A stretch of 13,784 nt of DNA from Streptomyces viridochromogenes (GCF_001270495.1 NZ_LGUR01000020.1:1-13784), one strand, 5' to 3'; numbered from the stretch's first letter, positions 5,702 to 13,130 are shown. Notes: generated from the sequence alone by a model not told the origin. A program made the numbers and translations.

Positions 5702-6115
5702 ATGACCGCGCAGACCCGTCCCGTCGACCACGAACTCATCCAGGCCGCAGCGCACGTCGCCCGCACTCGCTGCCGGGGCGACAACCACACCATGGCAGCC
5801 GCAGCCCGCGCCCAGGACGGCCGGATCATCACCGCGGTGAACGCCTACCACTTCACCGGTGGCCCCTGCGCCGAGCTGGTCGTCATCGGCGCGGCAGCCG
5901 CCCAGGGCGTCTACGAGCTGGACACGATCGTCGCCGTGGGCGACCGCGACCGGGGGGTTGTCCCCCCATGCGGCCGGTGCCGGCAAGTACTCCTCGACTA
6001 CTTCCCCGCCCTCAAGGTCATCGTCGGCAACGACGACCGCGTCCGAACCGTCCTCGTTGCCGACTTGCTGCCCGAAAGCTACGTCTGGGCCGACCACCAG
6101 CTCGACGCGGAGTAA
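5702..6115 (+). CDS. Blasticidin S deaminase-like cytidine deaminase
   Basis: This 137-aa protein of the zinc-dependent cytidine deaminase fold resembles Aspergillus terreus BSD along its length, for example VNAYHFTGGPCAELVVIG (46-63), CGRCRQVLLD (90-99) and LLPESYVW (122-129). Zinc ligands are Cys56, Cys90 and Cys93, with catalytic Glu58, matching Cys54/Glu56/Cys88/Cys91 of BSD. BSD deaminates the cytosine ring of the nucleoside antibiotic blasticidin S, inactivating it. The homology is from memory; the true substrate could be another cytosine nucleoside. The ATG at 5702 follows a weak purine-rich site (GAGAAG) and is 21 nt past the transposase remnant stop. The gene appears intact, ends in TAA (uncommon in Streptomyces), and is convergent with the next gene. 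Its position beside the IS630 remnant suggests horizontal acquisition. Confidence 0.85.
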   Translation: MTAQTRPVDHELIQAAAHVARTRCRGDNHTMAAAARAQDGRIITAVNAYHFTGGPCAELVVIGAAAAQGVYELDTIVAVGDRDRGVVPPCGRCRQVLLDYFPALKVIVGNDDRVRTVLVADLLPESYVWADHQLDAE

Positions 6116-6181
6116 ACCGGGTCACTCAGCACGAGCTGCCACCGCCAAGCGCCGACAGGGCGAAAGTCGTCTGATGCGGCA

Positions 6182-6685
6182 CTAGGTGCGGCGGCGCTTC
6201 TTCGCCGGGTTTCCCGTGCGGCGGGTCGTGCGGCCCTCGTGTTGTTTGCGGGCCGTCTCGTATTCCTCGCGGTGGAGGTTCTCGCCGGGGGCCTCGGTGA
6301 GGGAGCGGAAGAAGTAGGCGAGGAGCGATCCGACGAAGCCGATGGCCAGGAGGCCGCGGAGGGATGCCTGGCGGTCGGGGTCGGGGCGCTTGCTGAAGCC
6401 GTCCCAGGTGTGGCGGTAGGCGAGCGCGCTGCAGACTGCGAACATCACGACGACCAGGAGGGTGACGAAGCTGCCGGTATCGGCGAGTTGGATCCCCTCG
6501 TACGCGAAGCGCAGCACCAGGCAGGAGGCGACCGCGGTGGCGAGGGAGCCGACGGCCACCGCGATGCGGCGGGCGGTGTAGCCGTTGTCGTGCTCGACCC
6601 AGGTCGTGCCGAAGAAGCGGAGGGGCTCGGGGCGGGGGCCCGTGGAGCCCGCGGGGGTGTCCGGGGTGCCGTTCTTCTCGCTCAC
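6182..6685 (-). CDS. Small membrane protein of unknown function, three helices
   Basis: I do not recognise a named family. The 167-aa protein has a polar N-terminal tail of about 40 residues and hydrophobic helices at roughly 41-61, 72-91 and 110-127. A charged C-terminal cytoplasmic-looking tail ends in basic AKKRRRT. The FFGTTWVEHDNGYTARRIAVA segment leads into the first helix. The start is GTG (6683-6685). A -10-like CATAAT lies 6 bp upstream on minus (6692-6697), so the message may be leaderless; a GGAG 13 nt upstream is too distant to be convincing. It looks like a conserved Streptomyces membrane protein and is probably native, lying between the accessory deaminase patch and the SH3-like gene. 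Confidence 0.75.
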   Translation of the reverse strand: MSEKNGTPDTPAGSTGPRPEPLRFFGTTWVEHDNGYTARRIAVAVGSLATAVASCLVLRFAYEGIQLADTGSFVTLLVVVMFAVCSALAYRHTWDGFSKRPDPDRQASLRGLLAIGFVGSLLAYFFRSLTEAPGENLHREEYETARKQHEGRTTRRTGNPAKKRRRT

Positions 6686-6769
6686 GCGTCGATTATGGCT
6701 CCGGTGTGGCCGCGGGCTCCGTACGGGTTCCGGCGAACCGTGACCCGGATCGGACCAGTCGGACGGCGG

Positions 6770-6796
6770 ATCAGTCAGATCAGCCAGATCAGTCAG
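6770..6796. repeat. Three tandem 9-bp repeats (ATCAGYCAG)
   Basis: ATCAGTCAG, ATCAGCCAG and ATCAGTCAG run head to tail with a partial fourth (ACCAGTCGG-like) sequence upstream at about 6753. They lie 20 bp past the stop of the SH3-like gene, in the gap to the membrane protein. They may be a slippage-prone tract or clustered sites for a DNA-binding protein. Confidence 0.6.
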
Positions 6797-6815
6797 ACCA
6801 CTCGGCTCAGGCGAC

Positions 6816-7229
6816 TTAGAAGGAGCAGCGCGGGCGGACGTAGCCGTCGCTGCCCGTGTTCACATAGGCGTCCGAGACGAACTCACCGTCGTCGATGTTG
6901 TCCCAGATGTTCGACGTGCCGTACGGACCGGTCACGGTCGTGCCCGGTGTCTGGCAGAAGATCGGGATCCGGGCGCCCTCGGGCAGGATGCGGACGACGG
7001 CGTAGCCGGTGCCGGGGCCGCGGCGGACGTTCAGGCGGACACCCGGCGCGACCGAGTAGTAGCGCACCGTCGAGGCGGTGGCGGCCATGGTCGTGACCTC
7101 AGCGGTCGTAGCCGCCGTGGTCGTAGTCGTCGTGGTCGTCGCCGCCGTCATCGTCGTGACGGCCTCGTCCTCGCCGACACCCCCGACTTCTTCGGCTCTT
7201 TCGACCTCTTCGACGCGATCTGCAGACAT
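6816..7229 (-). CDS. SH3-like domain protein with Thr-run linker, no signal peptide
   Basis: The 137-aa product has an acidic N-terminus (1-23), a Thr/Ala segment (24-54) containing eight consecutive Thr (31-38), and a C-terminal bacterial SH3-like fold from about 55: YYSVAPGVRLNVRRGPGTGYAVVRIL, then GTSNIWDNI and YVRPRC. Two cysteines (92, 135) could form a disulfide. Bacterial SH3 domains usually bind cell-wall peptides outside the cell, yet no signal peptide or membrane segment is present. The start ATG 7229 has GGGGGAGGG just upstream on minus; a longer frame to 7265 lacks this support. It ends in TAA. It is divergent from the receptor kinase. How it would be exported, if at all, is unknown. 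Confidence 0.75.
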   Translation of the reverse strand: MSADRVEEVERAEEVGGVGEDEAVTTMTAATTTTTTTTAATTAEVTTMAATASTVRYYSVAPGVRLNVRRGPGTGYAVVRILPEGARIPIFCQTPGTTVTGPYGTSNIWDNIDDGEFVSDAYVNTGSDGYVRPRCSF

Positions 7230-7240
7230 GGCAAACCCTC

Positions 7241-7312
7241 CCCCGTTGATCCCCATGACAGCCATGGGGCCCCGTTGATTCCCCTAAATCACGCCACGCA
7301 CACATGTGCGTG
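7241..7312. promoter_or_regulatory. Inverted and direct repeats in the divergent SH3-like/kinase control region
   Basis: The 182-bp divergent gap contains a 19-bp inverted repeat CCCCATGACAGCCATGGGG (7251-7269). A direct repeat CCCCGTTGAT lies at 7241-7250 and 7270-7279, flanking it symmetrically. A further inverted repeat is CACGCA-cacatg-TGCGTG (7295-7312). All lie in the likely leader and promoter of the SH3-like gene, where the first would fall between promoter and ribosome site. They look like operator sites, but I cannot name a regulator. Confidence 0.5.
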
Positions 7313-7363
7313 TTTGGAACACGGAGGCTAGCAAGCCGCCTCTGTCTCGCACGAGTCATCGAC

Positions 7364-7369
7364 TAGGCT
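7364..7369 (+). promoter_or_regulatory. Candidate kinase promoter -10 (TAGGCT)
   Basis: The sequence ATCGACTAGGCTCCG is typical of Streptomyces vegetative -10 regions. The predicted start is near 7376, about 36 nt before the kinase ATG. No clear -35 is visible at the expected distance. Confidence 0.4.
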
Positions 7370-7411
7370 CCGTGCGTCGCGCGCGCGGACGAACAGCACG
7401 GGGGTGGTTCC

Positions 7412-9565
7412 ATGGCGCCACAGCAGAACGCCGGAGCGGGCGCGGAAGCGGAACTTCCCGAGTACGCCGGTCACTACCTCCTGGAGTCGCATCTGGGGTC
7501 CGGCGGCATGGGCGTCGTCCATCTGGCCCGGAGCACTTCGGGCATGCAGCTCGCGGTGAAGGTCGTACATGCCGAGTTCGCGAGGGATCCCGAGTTCAGG
7601 GGGCGGTTCCGGCAGGAGGTGGGGGCGGCTCGCCGGGTCAGCGGGGCCTTCACCGCGCCGGTCGTGGACGCCGATCCCGAGGCCGAACGACCCTGGATGG
7701 CCACGCTGTTCATCCCCGGCCCGACCCTTTCCGAGCAGGTGAAGCGGAACGGCCCGATGGAGCGGGCGCAGTTGCGGCGGCTGATGGCCGGGCTGGCCGA
7801 GGCGCTGCGTGACATCCACCGGGTCGGCGTCGTGCACCGGGACCTCAAACCGAGCAATGTGCTGCTCGCCGAGGACGGGCCGAAGGTCATCGACTTCGGC
7901 ATCTCTCGGCCAAAGGACAGCGAACTGCGGACCGAGACCGGGAAGTTGATCGGGACACCGCCGTTCATGGCGCCGGAGCAGTTCCGGCGGCCCCGGGAGG
8001 TCGGGCCGGCCGCCGACATCTTCGCGCTCGGGTCCGTGATGGTGCACGCGGCGACGGGGCGGGGGCCGTTCGACTCGGACAGCCCGTACGTCGTCGCCTA
8101 CCAGGTCGTCCATGACGAGCCGGACCTGACCGGCGTACCGGAGAATCTCGCCCCGCTCATCGTGCGCTGTCTCGCCAAGGAGCCCGAGGACCGGCCCACG
8201 CCCGACGAGTTGATGCGGGAATTGCGGTCGGTGGCGGCGTCGTACGACACCCAGGCGTTCATACCGACGCAGCGGACCGCCCAGGAACCGCCCGCACCGG
8301 AGGCCGATGCGGAAGCCGCAGCCGATGCGGAGGCCACACCGGAGCCCGGGCCGGATTCTCGTGTCGAGGAGAAGGCCTGGCGGGCACCCGCCAGGCGCCG
8401 GGGAAGGCTGCTGGCTCTCGGGGTCGGGAGCGCGGCTCTCGCCGTGGTCGCCGCGCTGGGCTCCGTACAGCTTCTCGCCGGTGCGGACCCTACGCCTGAG
8501 CGGCCCGCGAGCTCGCGGACCACGTCGGCCGGGTTCAGCGGGTGGTCTACGCCGGCGCCCGAGGAAGGCACCCCCCTGTGTTCCCACGGGGCGGGGAAGG
8601 TGGTGTGCGCCCAGAGCGGGCTCTTCTTCGCGCTCGACCCGCTGGACGGCCGGCTGTTGTGGCGACACCCCGTCGAAGCGTCGCAGGCCAGCGGTCCGCC
8701 CGCCGTGACGGACGGCCTCGTCCACCCGTGGTCCGGGCAGGGCCGGCGGCTGGAGGCGCTCGATCCGGCCACGGGCAAGGCGCGTTGGCAGCGGACCGTG
8801 CCCGCGTACGACGAGTCGGCCACCGCCGGAGACACGCTGCTGCTCACCGGCGCCGACGGCAGGGTCACCGGCGTGGACGGCGCTTCGGGCGACACGAAGT
8901 GGAGCCGGCCCGTACCGGGTCACCAGGCGCCGCGCTTCGTCTCCTTCGCCGGAGATCCACTGGCGTACACGACGACCACGTCAGTGGACGGGGCGAGCAC
9001 ACGGGTCACCGCGCTGGACCCGGCCACGGGTGACGTGCGCTGGGACGCCCGACTGAAGGGGACGCTGGAGCTCGCCGGTACGTCGTCGGACGGGTCGGTC
9101 TTCCTCGTCTCCAACGAGGGGATCTACAGCGATGCGCAGGCCGTGGTCCGCTACTCCCCCGCCGACCGGACCTCGCGGCGCGTGCCGCTGTCCCTGCCGC
9201 TCCCGCAGGCGCACGGCACCGTACGCGGGAACGTTGTCTACCTCGTGGGCGGCGACGGGAAGCTGATCGCCGTCGACATGGCGGCGCGCAGGCAGCTGTG
9301 GACTCTGGAGACGACCGTGCTGCGTACGTCGTCGCCCGTCAGCGACGGCCGTCATGTGTACGTCACCGCCCCCGACGGCCGGCTGCTCGCCGTGGACGCC
9401 CGCGACGGGCGGCTCGTGGGCCAGACGCCGCCTCGGCTCGGCGCGAACTCGGACCGGGTGGCGGCCGATCTGCCCGAGCCCGTGCTCGCCGGCGGTCGCG
9501 TCTACGCCGCCGCCCCCGACGGCACCGTCTTCGCGGTCGACACCCTCGACCCGTCGGCCTGGTGA
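7412..9565 (+). CDS. Receptor Ser/Thr protein kinase with PQQ beta-propeller sensor
   Basis: This 717-aa Hanks-type (PknB-like) kinase is anchored in the membrane. The catalytic domain spans about 22-275: Gly loop GSGGMG (29-34), ATP-anchoring Lys50, helix C Glu69, HRDLKPSN (142-149, Asp144 catalytic), DFG (161-163) and APE (187-189). All key residues are present, so it should be active. A Pro/Ala/Glu-rich juxtamembrane linker (about 285-325) and a basic stop-transfer cluster precede one transmembrane helix (about 333-355). The outside domain has repeated PQQ/YWTD-like blades, such as LFFALDPLDGRLLW, LEALDPATGKARW, VTALDPATGDVRW and LIAVDMAARRQLW, probably seven or eight. GGGGTGG (7401-7407) is the ribosome site. 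The ligand is unknown. It is divergent from the SH3-like gene and convergent with ilvD. Confidence 0.94.
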   Translation: MAPQQNAGAGAEAELPEYAGHYLLESHLGSGGMGVVHLARSTSGMQLAVKVVHAEFARDPEFRGRFRQEVGAARRVSGAFTAPVVDADPEAERPWMATLFIPGPTLSEQVKRNGPMERAQLRRLMAGLAEALRDIHRVGVVHRDLKPSNVLLAEDGPKVIDFGISRPKDSELRTETGKLIGTPPFMAPEQFRRPREVGPAADIFALGSVMVHAATGRGPFDSDSPYVVAYQVVHDEPDLTGVPENLAPLIVRCLAKEPEDRPTPDELMRELRSVAASYDTQAFIPTQRTAQEPPAPEADAEAAADAEATPEPGPDSRVEEKAWRAPARRRGRLLALGVGSAALAVVAALGSVQLLAGADPTPERPASSRTTSAGFSGWSTPAPEEGTPLCSHGAGKVVCAQSGLFFALDPLDGRLLWRHPVEASQASGPPAVTDGLVHPWSGQGRRLEALDPATGKARWQRTVPAYDESATAGDTLLLTGADGRVTGVDGASGDTKWSRPVPGHQAPRFVSFAGDPLAYTTTTSVDGASTRVTALDPATGDVRWDARLKGTLELAGTSSDGSVFLVSNEGIYSDAQAVVRYSPADRTSRRVPLSLPLPQAHGTVRGNVVYLVGGDGKLIAVDMAARRQLWTLETTVLRTSSPVSDGRHVYVTAPDGRLLAVDARDGRLVGQTPPRLGANSDRVAADLPEPVLAGGRVYAAAPDGTVFAVDTLDPSAW

Positions 9566-9569
9566 CATG

Positions 9570-9604
9570 CGCAGGGGCCGCCTCCTGAGGAGACGGCCCC
9601 TGCG
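9570..9604. terminator. Bidirectional terminator between the kinase gene and ilvD
   Basis: An 11-bp perfect stem, CGCAGGGGCCG (9570-9580) with CGGCCCCTGCG (9594-9604), is extended by an inner CTCC-tga-GGAG hairpin after one mismatch. It starts 5 nt past the kinase stop and serves both convergent genes. Confidence 0.82.
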
Positions 9605-9661
9605 ATACGTGGGTCAGCGACACATACGTCCGCGACACATACGTAGGCGATACGTACGTCA
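9602..9661. repeat. Four tandem 15-bp repeats ending in the ilvD stop codon
   Basis: Units are GCGATACGTGGGTCA (9602-9616), GCGACACATACGTCC (9617-9631), GCGACACATACGTAG (9632-9646) and GCGATACGTACGTCA (9647-9661). The first overlaps the terminator arm by three bases and the last includes the ilvD stop codon (9659-9661 on minus). Conserved parts are GCGA at the start and ACGT in the centre. The period divides by three, so the ilvD reading frame past the stop would stay open or closed as a unit. It probably arose by slippage. Confidence 0.75.
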
Positions 9662-11512
9662 GCCCAGCTTGGTCACGTCCCGGATCGCGCCCTTGTCCGC
9701 GCTGGTCGCCATCGCCGCGTAGGCCCGCAGCGCCGCCGACACCTTCCGCTCGCGGCCCTTCGGGGCGTACGCCCCGTTCAACGCCTGCTCACGGCGGGCG
9801 AGTTCCGCGTCGTCGACCAGCAACTCGATCGAGCGATTCGGGATGTCGATGCGGATACGGTCGCCGTCCTCGACGAGGGCGATCGTGCCGCCGGACGCGG
9901 CCTCCGGGGAGGCATGGCCGATCGACAGACCGGACGTACCGCCGGAGAAACGACCGTCGGTGATCAGGGCGCAGGTCTTGCCGAGGCCGCGGCCCTTGAG
10001 GAAGGACGTCGGGTAGAGCATCTCCTGCATGCCGGGGCCGCCCTTGGGGCCCTCGTACCGGATGACGACGACATCGCCGTCCGTCACCTGCTTGTTGAGG
10101 ATCTTCTCGACGGCCTCTTCCTGCGACTCGCAGACGACCGCGGGCCCCTCGAAGGTCCAGATGGACTCGTCGACACCGGCGGTCTTCACGACACATCCGT
10201 CGACGGCGAGGTTGCCCTTGAGGACCGCGAGACCGCCGTCCTTGGAGTACGCGTGCTCGGCGCTGCGGATGCAGCCGCCCTCGGCGTCCTCATCGAGGGC
10301 CTCCCAGCGCTCGGACTGCGAGAAGGCCTCCGCCGACCGGACACAGCCAGGGGCGGCGTGCCACAGCTCCAGCGCCTCCGGCGAGGGCGAGCCGCCCCGC
10401 ACGTCCCAGGTCTTCAGCCAGTCCGCCAGGGAGGGGCTGTGGACGGCGTGCACGTCCTCGTTGAGCAGCCCGGCGCGGTGCAGCTCGCCCAGCAGGGCGG
10501 GGATGCCGCCGGCACGGTGCACGTCCTCCATGTAGTACGTGCGGTTCTTGGCGACGTTCGGGGCGACCTTCGCCAGGCAGGGAACCCGGCGGGAGACCGC
10601 GTCGATCTCGTTCAGGCCGAACGGGACGCCCGCCTCCTGGGCGGCGGCCAGCAGGTGCAGGATCGTGTTGGTGGAGCCGCCCATCGCGATGTCGAGGGCC
10701 ATGGCGTTCTCGAAGGCCGCGAAGGTGGCGACGTTGCGCGGCAGAACGGTGTCGTCGTCCTGCTCGTAGTAGCGGCGGGTGATGTCCATCACCGTGCGGG
10801 CCGCGTCCTCGTACAGGGCCTTGCGGGCCGTGTGCGTGGCGAGGACCGAGCCGTTGCCGGGCAGGGAGAGGCCGATGGCCTCGGTCAGGCAGTTCATCGA
10901 GTTGGCGGTGAACATGCCGGAACAGGAGCCGCAGGTCGGACAGGCGTTCTCCTCGATACGGAGGATGTCCTCGTCCGAGATCTTGTCGTTCACGGCGTCG
11001 GAGATCGCGTCGACCAGGTCGAGCGTACGGACCGTGCCGTCGACCAGCGTGGCGCGGCCGGACTCCATCGGGCCGCCGGAGACGAAGACGGTGGGGATGT
11101 TGAGCCGCAGCGCGGCGTTCAGCATGCCCGGGGTGATCTTGTCGCAGTTGGAGATGCAGATCAGGGCGTCGGCACAGTGCGCCTCGACCATGTACTCCAC
11201 GCTGTCCGCGATCAGATCACGCGACGGCAGGGAGTAGAGCATCCCGCCGTGCCCCATCGCGATGCCGTCGTCGACGGCGATGGTGTTGAACTCGCGCGGG
11301 ATGCCGCCGGCCTCCCTGATCGCCTCGCTGACGATCCGGCCGACGGGCTGGAGGTGGGTGTGACCGGGGACGAACTCGGTGAAGGAGTTCGCCACCGCAA
11401 TGATCGGCTTCCGGCCGATGTCCGCACCGGGTACACCAGAGGCGCGCATAAGGGCGCGGGCGCCCGCCATGTTGCGGCCGTGGGTGACTGTGCGGGACCT
11501 CAGCTCGGGCAT
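9659..11512 (-). CDS. ilvD: Dihydroxy-acid dehydratase
   Basis: This 617-aa cytoplasmic iron-sulfur enzyme dehydrates 2,3-dihydroxy-isovalerate and 2,3-dihydroxy-3-methylvalerate in valine, leucine, isoleucine and pantothenate synthesis. It is close in length and sequence to the E. coli enzyme: [12 protein letters not shown] near the start, [20 protein letters not shown] (75-94), the cluster cysteine in [11 protein letters not shown] (Cys123), [12 protein letters not shown] (Cys191, 194, 197), and [14 protein letters not shown] near the C-terminus. GAAGGAG on minus about 9 nt before the ATG supports the start. No BCAA leader peptide is visible upstream, so attenuation of the type seen for trpS is not apparent. 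The C-terminus runs into 15-bp repeats. Confidence 0.97.
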   Translation of the reverse strand: MPELRSRTVTHGRNMAGARALMRASGVPGADIGRKPIIAVANSFTEFVPGHTHLQPVGRIVSEAIREAGGIPREFNTIAVDDGIAMGHGGMLYSLPSRDLIADSVEYMVEAHCADALICISNCDKITPGMLNAALRLNIPTVFVSGGPMESGRATLVDGTVRTLDLVDAISDAVNDKISDEDILRIEENACPTCGSCSGMFTANSMNCLTEAIGLSLPGNGSVLATHTARKALYEDAARTVMDITRRYYEQDDDTVLPRNVATFAAFENAMALDIAMGGSTNTILHLLAAAQEAGVPFGLNEIDAVSRRVPCLAKVAPNVAKNRTYYMEDVHRAGGIPALLGELHRAGLLNEDVHAVHSPSLADWLKTWDVRGGSPSPEALELWHAAPGCVRSAEAFSQSERWEALDEDAEGGCIRSAEHAYSKDGGLAVLKGNLAVDGCVVKTAGVDESIWTFEGPAVVCESQEEAVEKILNKQVTDGDVVVIRYEGPKGGPGMQEMLYPTSFLKGRGLGKTCALITDGRFSGGTSGLSIGHASPEAASGGTIALVEDGDRIRIDIPNRSIELLVDDAELARREQALNGAYAPKGRERKVSAALRAYAAMATSADKGAIRDVTKLG

Positions 11513-11682
11513 CGTCGCTCGCTCCTTCAGGGACTGCCTGGGGTGTCTGGGACTTCACAGACTGCGATCAGAGACTTCTGACTCCTATTGAGCGTACGCC
11601 GGTCATCCAGAGAGCGGGACGAGGTGTCCGGAATACGGGACGAATGTCTCGCGGAACAGCTGTCCGCACGTCCATGTGCACG
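11513..11682 (-). promoter_or_regulatory. ilvD upstream region with repeated and palindromic sites
   Basis: This 170-bp gap between the TetR stop and the ilvD start must hold the ilvD promoter, if there is one; a TACGCT box on minus (about 11594-11599) is a possible -10 with no good -35. CGGGACGA occurs at 11615-11622 and 11636-11643, exactly 21 bp apart, each followed by a GTC-containing half, so each is an imperfect inverted repeat on the same helical face. GCGGAACAGCTGTCCGC (11651-11667) is a palindrome apart from one inserted base. The perfect palindrome CACCGGCCGGTG (11684-11695) covers the TetR stop codon. The adjacent TetR protein is one candidate ligand. Confidence 0.45.
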
Positions 11683-12309
11683 TCACCGGCCGGTGAGATG
11701 CCCCTGCACCACGGGCGCCACGCGCGCGATGATCTGCTCCACGTCCACCGAGGCGATCGGCTCGATCTTGATGACGTACCGCATCATCGCGACCCCCACC
11801 AGCTGCGCGGCCGCCAGCTCGGCGCGCAGCTCCGCGTCCGGAGCGTCGATCTCCCCGGCGATACGGCGGAGCAGCTGAGCGGAGACGAGTCGCCGGAACA
11901 CGGCGGCCGCGGCGTCGTTGTTGACCGCGGACCGGACGATCGCGAGCAGCGGCTTGCGGGTCACGGGGTTCTCCCAGAGCCCGAAGATCACGCGGGTCAT
12001 ACGCTCCCCGGCATCGTCGAGGGGCCCTTCCAGCACCACGTCCCGCACCTTCAGGGCGGGCGCGAAGGCGACCTCCACCGACGCCTCGAAGACCTGCTCC
12101 TTGGTGCCGAAGTAGTGGTGCACGAGCGCCGAGTCCACCCCGGCCGCCTTGGCGATCCCGCGCACGGACGTCTTCTCGTAGCCCCGCTCGGAGAACTCCT
12201 CGCGGGCCGCGTCCAGGATGCGGTCGCGGGTGTCGGCGGATTCCGTGCGAGGGGGCCGGCCCCGGCGCCGGGAGCTCACACCGTCCGGTCCCGAGGTGGT
12301 GTCGGTCAC
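11683..12309 (-). CDS. TetR/AcrR family transcriptional regulator
   Basis: The 208-aa protein has a basic N-terminal arm ([10 protein letters not shown], 12-21) and a TetR helix-turn-helix domain at about 27-73 ([48 protein letters not shown]), here described by its ends: it begins at Thr27 and ends at Phe74. An all-helical ligand-binding half follows, ending GHLTGR. It starts at GTG 12309, overlapping the stop of the upstream TIM-barrel gene in GTGA, so it is translated by coupling with that gene. Its ligand and targets are unknown. Palindromic sites just downstream, ahead of ilvD, or sites ahead of the TIM-barrel gene could be its operators. A long open frame reaching 12999 is antisense-frame noise through the neighbour. 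Confidence 0.9.
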   Translation of the reverse strand: MTDTTSGPDGVSSRRRGRPPRTESADTRDRILDAAREEFSERGYEKTSVRGIAKAAGVDSALVHHYFGTKEQVFEASVEVAFAPALKVRDVVLEGPLDDAGERMTRVIFGLWENPVTRKPLLAIVRSAVNNDAAAAVFRRLVSAQLLRRIAGEIDAPDAELRAELAAAQLVGVAMMRYVIKIEPIASVDVEQIIARVAPVVQGHLTGR

Positions 12310-13130
12310 GGCCGGGGCACCTTCACCGCGGAGGCCAGATGCAGCCGCGTGAAGGCGAGGGCCTCGGCGAGGTCGGCCTCGCGTTCGGCGCTGGACATCG
12401 CGCGGCGGGTGTTGACCTCGATGACGACGTGGCCGTCGAAGCCGGTCAGGGCGAGACGCTCCAGCACTTCGGCGCAGGGCTGGTTGCCGCGGCCCGGGAC
12501 GAGGTGCTCGTCCTTGGCCGACCCCCGGCCGTCGGCGAGATGCACGTGCCCCAGCCGGTCCCCCATGCGGTCGATCATCTGGAGCGCGTCGCTGCGGGCC
12601 GTGGCGGTGTGGCTGAGGTCGATCGTGAAGTGGCGGTAGTCGTCCTTCGTCACGTCCCAGTCCGGGGCGTACGCGAGCATCTCGCGGTCGCGGTAGCGCC
12701 AGGGGTACATGTTCTCGACGGCGAACCGCACATCCGTTTCGTTCGCCATCCGCCAGATTCCCTCGACGAAGTCCCGGGCGTACTGGCGCTGCCAGCGGAA
12801 CGGCGGGTGTACGACGACCGTGCCGGCCCCCAGCTTCTCGGCGGCCGCCTGGGCTCGCTGGAGCTTGGTCCAGGGGTCGGTGGACCAGACGCGCTGCGTG
12901 ATCAGCAGGCAGGGGGCGTGGACGGCGAGGATCGGGATGCGGTGGTAGTCGCTCAGCCTCCGCAGGGCCTCCATGTCCTGGCTGACCGGGTCGGTCCACA
13001 CCATGACCTCGACGCCGTCGTACCCGAGGCGCGCCGCGATCTCGAAGGCCGTCGCCGTCGACTCCGGATAGACGGAGGCCGTCGAGAGGGCGACCTTCGC
13101 ATCCGGAATGCGCACCAATGGTTCTGCCAC
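12306..13130 (-). CDS. Sugar phosphate isomerase / AP endonuclease family 2 TIM-barrel protein
   Basis: This 274-aa soluble protein has the xylose isomerase-like TIM-barrel fold (AP_endonuc_2). Likely metal ligands are spread as in this family: His71 (VHAPC), His108 (VVVHPP), Glu139 (AVENMYPW), Asp171 and His174 (TIDLSHT), His197 (HVHLAD) and Glu238 (VIEVNT). Members isomerise or epimerise sugars or nick DNA; this divergent type cannot be assigned a substrate. The start is GTG 13130. There is no ribosome site, but TACGCT lies 6 bp upstream on minus (13137-13142) as a -10-like box, suggesting a leaderless message. It is the first gene of a two-gene operon with the TetR regulator (GTGA overlap). 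Confidence 0.85.
   Translation of the reverse strand: MAEPLVRIPDAKVALSTASVYPESTATAFEIAARLGYDGVEVMVWTDPVSQDMEALRRLSDYHRIPILAVHAPCLLITQRVWSTDPWTKLQRAQAAAEKLGAGTVVVHPPFRWQRQYARDFVEGIWRMANETDVRFAVENMYPWRYRDREMLAYAPDWDVTKDDYRHFTIDLSHTATARSDALQMIDRMGDRLGHVHLADGRGSAKDEHLVPGRGNQPCAEVLERLALTGFDGHVVIEVNTRRAMSSAEREADLAEALAFTRLHLASAVKVPRP

Noticed and set aside
5233..5832. 200-residue N-terminal extension of the methyltransferase as a fusion protein
   Set aside because: The extra frame is antisense to the transposase remnant and deaminase and has no domain; methyltransferase similarity starts at 5232.
7078..7278. Hydrophobic Val-rich plus-strand ORF resembling a membrane segment
   Set aside because: It is the reverse reading of the Thr-codon tract in the SH3-like gene; GTC repeats read as Val.
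9914..11581. 555-residue plus-strand ORF antisense to ilvD
   Set aside because: It is a typical long antisense frame caused by high third-position GC in ilvD; the composition is Gly/Asp/Val-rich and featureless.
12310..12999. Long upstream extension of the TetR frame
   Set aside because: It overlaps the TIM-barrel gene in a shadow frame with Arg/Pro-rich noise; the TetR family starts at the GTG in the GTGA overlap.
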